Positions 1-12,290 of a DNA stretch of 64,000 nucleotides are shown in pieces. Within the stretch, counting starts at the first letter, position 1. Every line of letters begins with the position of its first letter. Made by a program: the position numbers and the translations under genes. The stretch covers positions 6,709,227 through 6,773,226 of the forward strand of contig OX246745.1 of assembly GCA_945910005.1 (NCBI GenBank). The letters run 5' to 3'. Below the pieces are notes generated by a model. It did no database searches, had not been told where the DNA came from, and saw only the letters and a program-made list of their open reading frames with translations. The stretch comes from Isoperla grammatica (taxonomy: Eukaryota; Arthropoda; Insecta; Plecoptera; Perlodidae).

Positions 1-880
1 ATGAGGATGGTTTGTGTCAAGGGCGGTGCACTCCCAGGGAGTATAGTTGACAGTCAGGCAAGCCTGTCATTAGTATTATGAGGATGGTTTGTGTCAAGGG
101 CTGTCCACTCCCAGGGAGTATAGTTGACAGTCAGACAAGCCTGTCATTAGTATTATGAGGACCGGTTTGTGTCAAGAGCTGTGCACTCCCAGGGAGTATA
201 GTTGACAGTCAGGCAAGCCTGTCATTAGTATTATGAGGACCGGTTTGTGTCAAGGGCTGTGCACTCCCAGGGAGTATAGTTGACAGTCAGGCAAGCCTGT
301 CATTAGTATTATGAGGATGGTTTGTGTCAAGGGCTGTGCACTCCCAGGGAGTATAGTTGACAGTCAGGCAAGCCTGTCATTAGTATTATGAGGATGGTTT
401 GTGTCAAGGGCTGTGCACTCCCAGGGAGTATAGTTGACAGTCAGGCAAGCCTGTCATTAGTATTATGAGGATGGTTTGTGTCAAGGGCTATGCACTCCCA
501 GGGAGTATAGTTGACAGTCAGGCAAGCCTGTCATTAGTATTATGAGGATGGTTTGTGTCAAGGGCTGTGCACTACCAGGGAGTATAGTTGACAGTCAGGC
601 AAGCCTGTCATTAGTATTATGAGGATGGTTTGTGTCAAGAGCTGTGCACTCCCAGGGAGTATAGTTGACAGTCAGGCAAGCCTGTCATTAGTATTATGAG
701 GACCGGTTTGTGTCAAGGGCTGTGTACTCCCAGGGAGTATAGTTGACAGTCAGGCAAGCCTGTCATTAGTATTATGAGGATGGTTTGTGTCAAGGGCTGT
801 GCACTCCCAGGGAGTATAGTTGACAGTCAGGCAAGCCTGTCATTAGTATTATGAGGACCGGTTTGTGTCAAGGGCTGTGC
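1..880. repeat. 77-bp minisatellite array, cut by the window start
   Basis: About 11.4 head-to-tail units of 77-78 bp start at the first base, so the array continues upstream. Each unit runs from ATGAGGAYGGTTTGTGTC through CTCCCAGGGAGTATAGTTG to GCCTGTCATTAGTATT. Units are nearly identical. The main variants are GGATGG versus GGACCGG (one base longer) and AAGGGCTG versus AAGAGCTG. CTCCCAGGGAG is a perfect palindrome in most units. No protein function is indicated. Confidence 0.97.
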
Positions 881-913
881 AAAGCCAGAGCTTAAGTGGA
901 AAGTAGGATTCAA

Positions 914-928
914 GGGGGGGGGGGGGGG
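914..928. repeat. poly-G tract (15 G)
   Basis: An uninterrupted run of 15 G lies just after the minisatellite. It is one of about 19 G or C homopolymers of 12 bp or more in this window. Confidence 0.95.
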
Positions 929-952
929 ATGTAGAATATATAATTAAAGTAA

Positions 953-1560
953 AACGTTTCACAATCTTTCAAGAGATTAATTTGCGCGACATGTTACGTC
1001 AATAGGAAAAGTCGAACGTTATCTGTATTTAAATATTCTTTCAAGAAATGGCTTGATGCACCGGGTACTGCAATTATTGTTAATGAAATCTTAGAAGTTT
1101 TAAACTAATTGCCTAGATAAGTCTCTTTTTATTTGCTTTTTCTGTTTCATCTCTGACTGACTTTGTTTCTTTATGTTTTAGTATAATAAGTATGTATAAT
1201 ATTATAGAAATATGGGAATCAGAAGTAAGTGCACCATTGTGTTTGTGCTTATACCGTTTTTATTTTATTTTGTTACATTCTGTTAATTAATATTCAGGAG
1301 TAGAGAATTCCACTTTATTTGATTTGCTTTAGTTTGTTTATAATATTAATCTGTAGCACTCGTCTTGTTTTTGCTTTACTTTATGTATTCATCTAGGACA
1401 GCCCGCGCACAAGAGATAGTTCGTATGCGGGCTTCTTATGTTATATTATTGTGTTTTATTTGGTGAATTTGTTTATTTATTGTTGACAATGTATTTGTGT
1501 AATGTTTTTGTGTAAAATAGTGCGAGAGAAGAATAAAATGGTTTAAAAATCAAAAATAAA
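953..1560 (+). mobile_element. putative 3' end of a non-LTR retrotransposon
   Basis: An open frame at 953-1108 encodes 51 residues with no start of its own and ends at TAA. It contains the basic and aromatic stretch FKYSFKKWLD, which resembles the extreme C-terminal tails of some LINE reverse transcriptases. An AT-rich 3' UTR-like segment follows and ends in AAGAATAAAATGGTTTAAAA and an A-rich tail. The last 80 bp or so (from GACAATGTATTTGTGTAATG) recurs at 35615-35728, so this is a dispersed element end. The family assignment is inference. No catalytic reverse-transcriptase motif is in the window, so the copy is 5'-truncated if the reading is right. Confidence 0.45.
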
Positions 1561-2000
1561 TAAAAAATAATAAAACTGTGCAAAAGTACCGGTTTTTTAA
1601 TCATCTCTATACCACATCAGCGACAAAGTGAAAACCGGGCTCAATTAGGGTTTGTATAATTATTTTAGAACTAAATCCTTGGTCAAAAATAAGTAATATT
1701 GTAAATTACGCTAGACCTCATTTCAGATTTGCTTTGTAATTAAGTAAATTTAAAATAACGTCCATACTAATCATAACTAAGATGTGTTTTTAAAGGTATT
1801 CAGTTCAAATTAAGTTCAGTCAAATTAAGCCTGGTTTTCGCATCTTCAATGTGGTGTAGCCTTATTGAGATATGAATTTTAAAAAACGGTTATTTGGCGC
1901 GGATGTAATATTGGTAACTCCTAGTTGCTGAGAACTGAAGAGCCCTGGTACGCAGCCTAATGATCTGGGCTCAAGCCCCAATCGAAGCAATCTTTTGAAT

Positions 2001-3540
2001 CTTTTCGATTACATCTTATCTCATTTATTACCATTATTTTATAATGATTCATTCACATGTTAATAATTCGCAGACTGGTCTCGACCCGGGGTAGAATTGG
2101 CTCAGAGTGACTCTGCTAGTCGTAAGAGACAACGAAAGGAGACCACTGTCACACTGAAGATTTATTCTCCCACTTGGCCCCGCCCTCCCTTGCTGGACTA
2201 GGACGACGTAAGAGATGTGTAATATGGATCTGATTTGGACATGTGGCATTTTCATCTTCATATTTCACTCACTCAACGTCTCGATCAGCCAAATTGCAAA
2301 AATATGGGCCGTAAAACCCAAATATCATCATTAATAATTAGTAGATGGCATGAAAAAGTGTCAATAGCAACATATATGTACTGATGTAGCGTAGGAGTGC
2401 TGAGGGAGCATAAGGCCTACCCTTAACGGTTTACAGCTTTAGCCTCGTAATGCTATTGTTGAAATTATCATTTGTCCCAGCTCTAAGCTTAGATGGTAAA
2501 TCTGTACATGACCTATATATGGATATTAATAAAATGAGTGAATTGAATACGTAATCCTCATTCTAGATGCACTCAGCAATCTCCTCATGCAGAAGGGATT
2601 TGGACTAAAAGCTTTATTCTCCACTTCTAACAGTTCCGCACGTCATAGAATGAATGCAGCAGCTTTTGTTATTTCTACTTCCATTAAAAATATCCGATTT
2701 AACCATTAGACCGAACTAAAGCTCTCGTAAGTAACAATAACTAGAATATGTTGGAAATATACTGTCCCTCACAAACCAGGGCAGCAGGGACGTAACACAT
2801 TATTATTACTAGGAAAACGCTCTGTTTGACGCGTTGATAAGCGAGCGCGTCCATATCTACGAACGTTCTGGCAAAAAGATCTCAAAACTAATAAAAACAA
2901 CAATTAACAACAATTCAAGAATGCGCATTACAATCATATTTCCATAGCTTCCCGATATTGTTGAATGCAGTGCAATGTGCGTTGCTAAGAATTTTCGTTG
3001 TCATTCTGTCTAGTGTTTTCGCCGCGGTCCGCCACCGTTACTAACAGTTATTGACAGCAATAGAAATGTAATTTCTGCCCATAATACGTATCGGATCGCG
3101 TTTAAATTAGTATATTCGTAACAGGACAAAAATTTACTATAAGATAGCTACCTCACATTTTGCCGTTACAGTGTTTCAGAAATATATTTTCGAGTAACTT
3201 TCGTGTGACTTTGCCAATACTTATTAGATCGCCATTAGATTAACATATTCGTAACCGGACAAATCTGTAGAAAAATCTGGCTATCTCACATGTTGCCGCC
3301 ATTTTGTTTCAGAAAAATATTTTGCAGTAACTATGGTGTAACTTTGTAACTTTACGAACGATTTTGCCTCAAAACTATACACCTTCAATCCACATCGAGG
3401 CTTGTGGATGGTCCAAATTTCAAATTGATCGGCCTTTCCGTTCGACCGCTATCGACAGACATAAAAACCAAAACAAAAACAAACAAACAAACAAAAGAAC
3501 AGAACGAAGTGCCATAAGAGTCTAGTGGAGAAGCTCGCTT
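2001..3540. other. AT-rich spacer with an old direct repeat
   Basis: I see no gene here. Around 3090-3200 and 3225-3340 two diverged direct copies share TATATTCGTAAC/CATATTCGTAACCGGACAAA, ATCTCACAT.TTGCCG and TTTCAGAAAAATATTTT. They are followed at 3410-3490 by a segment ending in CGACAGACATAAAAACC and a (CAAA)n-like tail, which could be an old retrotransposon 3' end. Confidence 0.4.
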
Positions 3541-3549
3541 CGCTCGCTT

Positions 3550-3565
3550 ATATTATTATTGTTGT

Positions 3566-3646
<81 letters not shown>

Positions 3647-3656
3647 GTAATTATTA

Positions 3657-3748
<92 letters not shown>

Positions 3749-3771
3749 GTTATTATTATTATTATTATAAT
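3550..3771. repeat. (TTA)n microsatellite
   Basis: About 220 bp of TTA/ATT trinucleotides with a few interruptions (GTTGTTTTG near the left end, single substitutions inside). Long frames read through it encode only poly-Tyr, poly-Ile or poly-Asn and are artefacts. Confidence 0.98.
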
Positions 3772-3860
3772 CATAGTTCACGTTTACGGCGTTTACGTAA
3801 CATATTTTGGCAACAATGCTAATCGAGAAGACCTAAACATTTTCAAAGCCTGTGATTTGA

Positions 3861-4140
3861 TTGTGTTTGTGTGTCTTGCACTTGGTGTAACAGGGAGCAG
3901 GTTCGACTCCCACTACGGGCTGCCTCATGATTGTGTTTGTGTGTCTCGCACTAGGTGTAACAGGGAGCAGGTTCGACTCCCACTACGGGCCGCCTTATGA
4001 TTGTGTTTGTGTGTCTTGCACTAGGTGTAACAGGGAGCAGGTTCGACTCCCACTGCGAGCTGCCTCATGATTGTGTTTGTGTGTCTCGCACTAGGTGTAA
4101 CAGGGAGCAGGTTCGACTCCCACTACGGGCCGCCTTATTT
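3861..4140 (+). repeat. four 70-bp tandem units containing a tRNA T-arm-like motif
   Basis: TTGTGTTTGTGTGTCTYGCA recurs at 3861, 3931, 4001 and 4071, exactly 70 bp apart. Each unit contains AGCAGGTTCGACTCCCACT, in which GGTTCGACTCC fits the RNA polymerase III B box (GGTTCGANTCC), followed by CGGGCYGCC. Units 1 and 2 differ by a few bases and units 3 and 4 repeat the alternation, suggesting a 140-bp duplication of a dimer. No full tRNA cloverleaf is present, so these are tandem tRNA-like fragments and not tRNA genes. Confidence 0.9.
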
Positions 4141-4430
4141 TTAGTGCTCGCCACATCTCTTCGTCCACAGGAAGTAATTCGGAGCGAGCATAACAGGAAG
4201 TGCGTCTGAATCCGGCATCAGGATTATTAAGCTATTTCCGCCGGGGATTAAGGCTTAGGCGGCCATGCCACGTTTTTAATTAACTAAGAGGGTGACACGT
4301 TGATTTCCCTCCCACCTGGAGATGTGCGACGATATTGGCCCCAAAGACGCGACTTATTATGTGGCACAGCAATCACTTATTCGATTCTTGAGCAAGCAAC
4401 AAGCATTCTCTTGGTGTGGCTGTTTCGTTG

Positions 4431-4460
4431 CACGCACACGCACACGCACACGCACACGCA
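4431..4460. repeat. (CACACG)n microsatellite, left part
   Basis: Five hexamer units of CACGCA/CACACG directly abut the left end of the element at 4461. The same hexamer continues on its other side at 4829. Confidence 0.95.
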
Positions 4461-4828
4461 CAGGATGCGAATTGACGGCTTGGCAGAGAGAGGGTATAGT
4501 ATTTGCGTGGCCAGTAAGGGGTCTGGGGCAAAGCCCCAGCCGCCGGAGACAAAAAAGATTGTGGGGTATTATTGCCCTCGAGATGGCCTTAGAAGCGATC
4601 TGAGAGTCCATTGGTTTGGTCATCCTCGCTAGGAATATATGTGTAAATTGACGCATTATTTATTAACGTTACGAGATAAAGTCACTTTGATATGATATGA
4701 GTTGAGATGGGTATACAGAGGTGGGGATTTAGCCATCCCCGGCGGGGACACCTTTCAGTAAAACAAAGCCAGGGATGAAGTTACCAGAAGGGGGAAATCC
4801 CCCCATCCCTCCGTCAATTCGCACCCTG
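4461..4828. mobile_element. small inverted-repeat DNA element inserted in a (CACACG)n tract
   Basis: The left end CAGGATGCGAATTGACGG (4461-4478) is matched by the reverse complement of 4811-4828, with one difference (CAGGGTGCGAATTGACGG). The 368-bp interior has no transposase frame, so this is a non-autonomous element. It sits between two stretches of the same hexamer microsatellite. That explains the flanks, but the target duplication cannot be read inside the repeat. The right half has short G/C-rich palindromes (CCCCGGCGGGG, GGGGGAAATCCCCCC). Confidence 0.72.
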
Positions 4829-4902
4829 CACACACACACGCACACGCACACGCACACGCACACGCACACGCACACGCACACGCACACGCACACGCACACG
4901 CA
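4829..4902. repeat. (CACACG)n microsatellite, right part
   Basis: A short (CA)n start followed by about eleven CACACG hexamers. It appears to be the continuation of the tract at 4431-4460, split by the inserted element. Confidence 0.95.
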
Positions 4903-5299
4903 CTTACTTCTTTGATTAGCTCCTCGCTAGTCTTGCACAGTAATTCAGGATATCCTCTATGTATGAATCAGGATCGCAATGCATACATTCTGCTCTTGGA
5001 AATACTGTACAATACGAACAATAGGCCTACTAGAATCTCTTGCCCATTATTCATATAAAACTTTTTCTTGGTAAACTCTGTCAACTTAACGACAATTCCG
5101 CCGACTAATAATTAGAGTAATTATAATTATGCAATTTTATGCGAGGAAAAAACTACGTTCCGCAGTATTTTTCCGTCCTAAGAGCGTTGAAAAACATTCC
5201 AATTTGCGTTTTAAATGCGTTTAATTCCATGTCACATATGTGCCAGTCAACCCACACGGTTCCGTGGCTCAATCCGCAGCAAAAACAGCTTCTATAGTC

Positions 5300-5452
5300 G
5301 GCGCAGATCTAAACGGCTATCTATAGTAGGACTATAGAATAAAACTGTATATTATAGTTAGCGAAATGATACATATAGTAGGACTATAGAATACAACTAA
5401 CTAGGCATTTATATTATAGTTGGCGCAATGATACATATAGTAGGACTTTAGA
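5300..5452. repeat. degenerate leader of the 108-bp array
   Basis: Two or three weak repeats built on ATAGTAGGACTATAGAATA and TTATAGTTRGCG lead into the ordered array. They resemble diverged half-units of it. Confidence 0.55.
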
Positions 5453-6565
5453 GTAACAATAGGCCTGTATATTCACAGCAAGGATGGATATAGCAGTGCT
5501 CTGGAGTAAAGATAGGCCTGTATATAGTCAAAGCAAGGATAGATATAGACGAACTATATTGTAACAATAGGCCTGTATAGTCACAGCAAGGATGGATATA
5601 GCAGTGCTCTGGAGTAAAGATAGGCCTGTATATAGTCAAAGCAAGGATAGATAAAGAAGAACTATATTGTAACAATAGGCCTGTATAGTCACAGCAAGGA
5701 TGTATGTAGCAGTGCTCTGGAGTAAAGATATGCCTGTATATAGTCACAGCAAGGATAGATATAGAAGAACTATATTGTAACAATAGGCCTGTATAGTCAC
5801 AGCAAGGATGGATATAGCAGTGCTCTGGAGTAAAGATAGGCCTGTATATAGTCAAAGCAAGGATAGATAAAGAAGAACTATATTGTAACAATAGGCCTGT
5901 ATAGTCACAGCAAGGATGTATGTAGCAGTGCTCTGGAGTAAAGATAGGCCTGTATATAGTCACAGCAAGGATAGATATAGAAGAACTATATTGTAACAAT
6001 AGGCCTGTATAGTCACAGCAAGGATGTATGTAGCAGTGCTCTGGAGTAAAGATAGGCCTGTATATAGTCACAGCAAGGATAGATATAGAAGAACTATATT
6101 GTAACAATAGGCCTGTATAGTCACAGCAAGGATGTATGTAGCAGTGCTCTGGAGTAAAGATAGGCCTGTATATAGTCAAAGCAAGGATAGATAAAGAAGA
6201 ACTATATTGTAACAATAGGCCTGTATAGTCACAGCAAGGATGTATGTAGCAGTGCTCTGGAGTAAAGATATGCCTGTATATAGTCACAGCAAGGATAGAT
6301 ATAGAAGAACTATATTGTAACAATAGGCCTGTATAGTCACAGCAAGGATGGATATAGCAGTGCTCTGGAGTAAAGATAGGCCTGTATATAGTCAAAGCAA
6401 GGATAGATATAGAAGAACTATATTGTAACAATAGGCCTGTATAGTCACAGCAAGGATGTATGTAGCAGTGCTCTGGAGTAAAGATAGGCCTGTATATAGT
6501 CACAGCAAGGATAGATATAGAAGAACTATATTGTAACAATAGGCCTGTATAGTCACAGCAAGGAT
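5453..6565. repeat. 108-bp minisatellite (two 54-bp halves), about ten units
   Basis: GTAACAATAGGCCTGTATAG recurs every 108 bp. Each unit holds two related 54-bp halves, one ending in the GCTCTGGAGTAAAGATA region and one in the GAACTATATTGTAACAATA region, and both contain AGGCCTGTATA and GCAAGGAT. Because 108 is a multiple of three, the minus strand is open for 363 codons (5448-6539). Its product is a perfect 36-residue periodicity with no recognisable domain. I read it as a by-product of the period and not as a gene. Confidence 0.95.
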
Positions 6566-6579
6566 AGATATACTAGGAC

Positions 6580-7370
6580 TATAACGATAGCACTGTATAT
6601 ATACACTAATACACAGTAAGAATACACCCTAGAGCAGGGATTCCTACGAAGCAATATTATTACTAATTATTACTTGTTACGAATGTCTAACTAAATATCT
6701 GTCGTTTGAGAGCCAAGAGGTATAAGTAAATGGGCTGCTAATGAATGAGAAATCTGAAACTATCGTAAGAAAAAAAACTACGCCAAATTAAATATTTTAT
6801 TTACAGCCAGTCTTAATATTTTTTTTTACAGAGATATATTAAACATCACAAAAAGTTGTTTTCCTGCGGAATCAGACTTGTTAATTTCGTGTGTGATTTA
6901 TTTGGTATATTTTTATTTTGATGTGGTTTTTATTGGTTATTTTTAGTCCGTCCAGTGAATGACGAACTTATCCTTCAGTGGCCACGGCCAAGTTTGCCCA
7001 CGCGCTCCGCAATCGCATTGCATTGTTGGAGGCTCAACCAACAATCAGATAGTTGTGACCTTAGTCTCTCGTTCATTGGTGTCTTCATGAATTAATCGAT
7101 TACAATAAATCAACTTTTCTATAATAGTTTACAGTGTTATTTTACGAATTTGGATGCGTGTGTAAACTTTCAGCACCAGGCATATCTTTTCCGTAGGGCT
7201 AGAGCTGTAATATCCCCCCCCCCCCCCCCCCCCTCCCCCCCTCATGACTCCTAAACGTCAGCACACCCTTGACTATTGTAAATACACATTTGACTGAAGT
7301 TGACAATTAGTGGTATTTCACAAGCAATTAGCCAAACCCAGAAATGATTGCTGCTGCAATATATGAAACC
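6580..7370. other. AT-rich spacer with a poly-C tract
   Basis: No gene or clear element seen. A 20-C homopolymer lies at 7214-7233, then one T and seven C. The rest is unique-looking sequence. Confidence 0.6.
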
Positions 7371-7378
7371 TACAACCA

Positions 7379-7561
7379 AGGCCGCCCGTTCGATTGCCAA
7401 CCCTTAAACCGTGACTGAAGTTTTTCTCAAGGTTTCCTCAGTCATAAGGCAAAAGGGTGAGACTAAGTACATCTAACAGCAGGTCTCGTCCTTGCTTTTC
7501 TAACTATACAAACGCTGATATACCTAATCATCTGATATGGGGCATGATGGCCCTAGGCACG
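7379..7561 (+). mobile_element. diverged copy of the tRNA-derived SINE, plus orientation
   Basis: The segment keeps the B-box remnant GTTCGATTGCC, the conserved body GACTGAAG..TTTTTCTCAAGG..TTCCTCAGTC and the spacing to the 3' end seen in the intact copy at 13664. It runs straight into the (TTA)n tract at 7562, where the SINE tail is expected. The A box is not recognisable, so the copy is truncated or old. Confidence 0.6.
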
Positions 7562-7758
<197 letters not shown>

Positions 7759-8012
7759 AACCATCATCATCAATAAAAATGTCCTGCATTTTTATGTTTA
7801 ATGTTACATTTTATACTTGTACCTGATTAACATGACAATTTCTAAATTGAAAGTTACGATTATCAAATTGAATGTACAGATGTTTTTGTTACTTGTCTTA
7901 ATTTCTATTTGAACTTTTCAGATTTTCAATTTTAGATTTAGATTTTAGATTTTAGGAACTAAATAAGTAGAAAATTAAGATGGTACTGTTGGTTCGGCTA
8001 TTTCATCAGCAT

Positions 8013-11000
8013 GAGGCTATGATAGTTGTCCTGAGGCCACCCACCACTTGCCCTCCTACCCTCAACAGTACAGCTGGACACTGAACGGAGGTCTATGGCA
8101 GCTGGACGCGACGGTACTCTTTGAGGCTATGATAGTTGTCCTGAGGCCACCCACCACTTGCCCTCCAACCCTCAACAGTACAGCTGGACACTGAACGGAG
8201 GTCTATGGCAGCTGGACGCGACGGTACTCTTTGAGGCTATGATAGTTGTCCTGAGGCCACCCACCACTTGCCCTCCTACCCTCAACAGTACAGCTGGACA
8301 CTGAACGGAGGTCTATGGCAGCTGGACGCGACGGTACTCTTTGAGGCTATGATAGTTGTCCTGAGGCCACCCACCACTTGCCCTCCTACCCTCAACAGTA
8401 CAGCTGGACACTGAACGGAGGTCTATGGCAGCTGGACGCGACGGTACTCTTTGAGGCTATGATAGTTGTCCTGAGGCCACCCACCACTTGCCCTCCTACC
8501 CTCAACAGTACAGCTGGACACTGAACGGAGGTCTATGGCAGCTGGACGCGACGGTACTCTTTGAGGCTATGATAGTTGTCCTGAGGCCACCCACCACTTG
8601 CCCTCCTACCCTCAACAGTACAGCTGGACACTGAACGGAGGTCTATGGCAGCTGGACGCGACGGTACTCTTTGAGGCTATGATAGTTGTCCTGAGGCCAC
8701 CCACCACTTGCCCTCCTACCCTCAACAGTACAGCTGGACACTGAACGGAGGTCTATGGCAGCTGGACGCGACGGTACTCTTTGAGGCTATGATAGTTGTC
8801 CTGAGGCCACCCACCACTTGCCCTCCTACCCTCAACAGTACAGCTGGACACTGAACGGAGGTCTATGTCAGCTGGACGCGACGGTACTCTTTGAGGCTAT
8901 GATAGTTGTCCTGAGGCCACCCACCACTTGCCCTCCTACCCTCAACAGTGAGCTGGACACTGAACGGAGGTCTATGGCAGCTGGACGCGACGGTACTCTT
9001 TGAGGCTATGATAGTTGTCCTGAGGCCACCCACCACTTGCCCTCCTACGCTCAACAGTGCAGCTGGACACTGAACGGAGGTCTATGGCAGCTGGACGCGA
9101 CGGTACTCTTTGAGGCTATGATAGTTGTCCTGAGGCCACCCACCACTTGCCCTCCAACCCTCAACAGTGCGGCTGGACACTGAACGGAGGTCTATGGCAG
9201 CTGGACGCGACGGTACTCTTTGAGGCTATGTCCTGAGGCCACCCACCACTTGCCCTCCTCAACAGTGCAGCTGGACACTGAACGGAGGTCTATGGCAGCT
9301 GGACGCGACGGTACTCTTTGAGGCTATGATAGTTGTCCTGAGGCCACCCACCACTTGCCCTCCTACGCTCAACAGTGCAGCTGGACACTGAACGGAGGTT
9401 ATGACAGCTGGACGCGACGGTACTCTTTGAGGCTATGATAGTTGTTCTGAGGCCACCCACCACTTGCCCTCCTACGCTCAACAGTGCAGCTGGACACTGA
9501 ACGGAGGTCTATGGCAGCTGGACGCGACGGTACTCTTTGAGGCTATGATAGTTGTCCTGAGGCCACCCACCACTTGCCCTCCTACCCTCAACAGTACAGC
9601 TGGACACTGAACGGAGGTCTATGACAGCTGGACGCGACGGTACTCTTTGAGGCTATGATAGTTGTCCTGAGGCCACCCACCACTTGCCCTCCTACCCTCA
9701 ACAGTACAGCTGGACACTGAACGGAGGTCTATGGCAGCTGGACGCGACGGTACTCTTTGAGGCTATGATAGTTGTCCTGAGGCCACCCACCACTTGCCCT
9801 CCTACGCTCAACAGTGCAGCTGGACACTGAACGGAGGTCTATGACAGCTGGACGCGACGGTACTCTTTGAGGCTATGATAGTTGTCCTGAGGCCACCCAC
9901 CACTTGCCCTCCTACGCTCAACAGTGCAGCTGGACACTGAACGGAGGTCTATGGCAGCTGGACGCGACGGTACTCTTTGAGGCTATGATAGTTGTCCTGA
10001 GGCCACCCACCACTTGCCCTCCTACCCTCAACAGTACAGCTGGACACTGAACGGAGGTCTATGGCAGCTGGACGCGACGGTACTCTTTGAGGCTATGATA
10101 GTTGTCCTGAGGCCACCCACCACTTGCCCTCCTACCCTCAACAGTACAGCTGGACACTGAACGGAGGTCTATGGCAGCTGGACGCGACGGTACTCTTTGA
10201 GGCTATGATAGTTGTCCTGAGGCCACCCACCACTTGCCCTCCTACCCTCAACAGTACAGCTGGACACTGAACGGAGGTCTATGACAGCTGGACGCGACGG
10301 TACTCTTTGAGGCTATGATAGTTGTCCTGAGGCCACCCACCACTTGCCCTCCTACCCTCAACAGTACAGCTGGACACTGAACGGAGGTCTATGGCAGCTG
10401 GACGCGACGGTACTCTTTGAGGCTATGATAGTTGTCCTGAGGCCACCCACCACTTGCCCTCCTACCCTCAACAGTACAGCTGGACACTGAACGGAGGTCT
10501 ATGGCAGCTGGACGCGACGGTACTCTTTGAGGCTATGATAGTTGTCCTGAGGCCACCCACCACTTGCCCTCCTACCCTCAACAGTACAGCTGGACACTGA
10601 ACGGAGGTCTATGGCAGCTGGACGCGACGGTACTCTTTGAGGCTATGATAGTTGTCCTGAGGCCACCCACCACTTGCCCTCCTACCCTCAACAGTACAGC
10701 TGGACACTGAACGGAGGTCTATGGCAGCTGGACGCGACGGTACTCTTTGAGGCTATGATAGTTGTCCTGAGGCCACCCACCACTTGCCCTCCAACCCTCA
10801 ACAGTGCAGCTGGACACTGAACGGAGGTCTATGGCAGCTGGACGCGACGGTACTCTTTGAGGCTATGATAGTTGTCCTGAGGCCACCCACCACTTGCCCT
10901 CCTACCCTCAACAGTACAGCTGGACACTGAACGGAGGTCTATGGCAGCTGGACGCGACGGTACTCTTTGAGGCTATGATAGTTGTCCTGAGGCCACCCAC

Positions 11001-11194
11001 CACTTGCCCTCCTACGCTCAACAGTGCAGCTGGACACTGAACGGAGGTCTATGGCAGCTGGACGCGACGGTACTCTTTGAGGCTATGATAGTTGTCCTGA
11101 GGCCACCCACCACTTGCCCTCCTACGCTCAACAGTACAGCTGGACACTGAACGGAGGTCTATGACAGCTGGACGCGACGGTACTCTTTGAGGCT
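8013..11194. repeat. 110-bp minisatellite array, about 29 units
   Basis: The unit starts GAGGCTATGATAGTTGTCCT and recurs every 110 bp, passing through CCACCCACCACTTGCCCTCC, CAACAGTRCAGCTGGACACT and GCTGGACGCGACGGTACTCT. Most units differ only at CTACCCTC/CTACGCTC/CCAACCCTC, AGTACAG/AGTGCAG and CTATGGCAG/CTATGACAG. A cluster of altered units lies at 8950-9490, including one lacking ATAGTTG near 9227 and one shortened at CCCTCCTCAACAG. The array is more GC-rich than its flanks. The period is not a multiple of three and no long frame persists. Confidence 0.98.
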
Positions 11195-12020
11195 GACCAG
11201 GGTCAATTGCGGCAAATCGTGTTAATTGACCACAAATTTCTAGTTTCTGTTGCTTGCGACGTAAGATGAAAGATGTGAGCTGACTGTTACTGAATCTAGG
11301 CGTTGATGTCGCTCGATCGGTGTACTTTACTACTTTACACAGCTTTTATTCGGGTGTGAGGGGACAATATATATTATTGGCTGACAGGAAATATTGTATT
11401 TTGTTCAATCGTAAATTTGTGTCTTGTTTAAGGTTGTATTAGGATTGCCAAACGAAGTGATTTCATTAAGACAGTCCTGATTTTGGCAATTATGTCCTTA
11501 CGTCGGAATTACCTCCATCAACACCATAATCTACTGAATTGTTAAAATTAACACTTTCACAACATAAAGTTAAATATTTATGCAAAAATCAGTTTCATTT
11601 ATCAAATAACTGGATGATTTTTGAAGAATTTGTTTGTGTAGCCCAATTCAAATTTAGATTTTCCTCACTTCTATTGTGATATTATCCAACTGGTATTAAC
11701 TAACTATATAACTAGTATGAACTCTAGGTTTTCACATTTTTTATACATTTTTGATAGCCATAATCGTGTCCGAGAAAACAAATAAAATAAAAGCGTCTCG
11801 TGGAAATGGCTGGAGGCGTTGCACCCTCCCCCCCCCCCCCCCCCCTCCGTTTTACACAAGAGTTACACCGTACTGAATTGCATTTCTGTAGAGTTAGCAA
11901 CCCTAGGTCTGCCTGCTGAAATTACTTTAAATATTACGGGAACAACCGAACAACATTTAGAACAAGTTTAAACTTATAAAAGTTAATACTTCGAGACAAT
12001 ATGCATTCTGACATAGTTTC
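11195..12020. other. AT-rich spacer with a poly-C tract
   Basis: Unique-looking sequence without a supportable gene. An 18-C homopolymer lies at 11828-11845. Confidence 0.6.
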
Positions 12021-12021
12021 C

Positions 12022-12290
12022 AATTGTCCATAAAGTGGAATATTTCTCTATGGGTGGAATTACTAGGATGGCTTCGAGAAATCGGTCACGACCGTACACA
12101 CACACACGACGCAAAGATCATATTATTATTTTATGGGAATTTAACACAGTGTATGTACGATATGGACAAACACTAATAAGACAGTAACGACTAAAGTTGA
12201 ACAAGGTACCTCATGGAAATATTTCTCATTATACATCTTTTATTATCCGTATAACATTTAAACATCGGCTTTGACCAAGATTTATGACTG
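12022..12290 (+). mobile_element. dispersed repeat family 2, plus-strand copy
   Basis: Starting at CAATTGTCCATAAAGTGGAA and ending near CGGCTTTGACCAAGATT, this segment matches the reverse complement of 60732-60994 over its whole length. Shared blocks include ATTACTAGGATG, GACGCAAAGATCATATTATT and GGTACCTCATGGAAATA. Tail-end copies also occur at 20985-21092 and 21275-21388, where they run into (AAT)n. That makes this a retroposed family, perhaps a SINE or a LINE 3' end. I do not recognise the family. Confidence 0.7.

Noticed and set aside
1..880. CRISPR-like array
   Set aside because: The units are contiguous 77-bp tandem copies without unique spacers, and the surroundings are eukaryotic.
5448..6539. 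363-codon minus-strand open frame with perfect 36-residue repeats
   Set aside because: It is fully explained by a 108-bp tandem period divisible by three. No start context, signal, domain or non-repetitive coding flank was seen.
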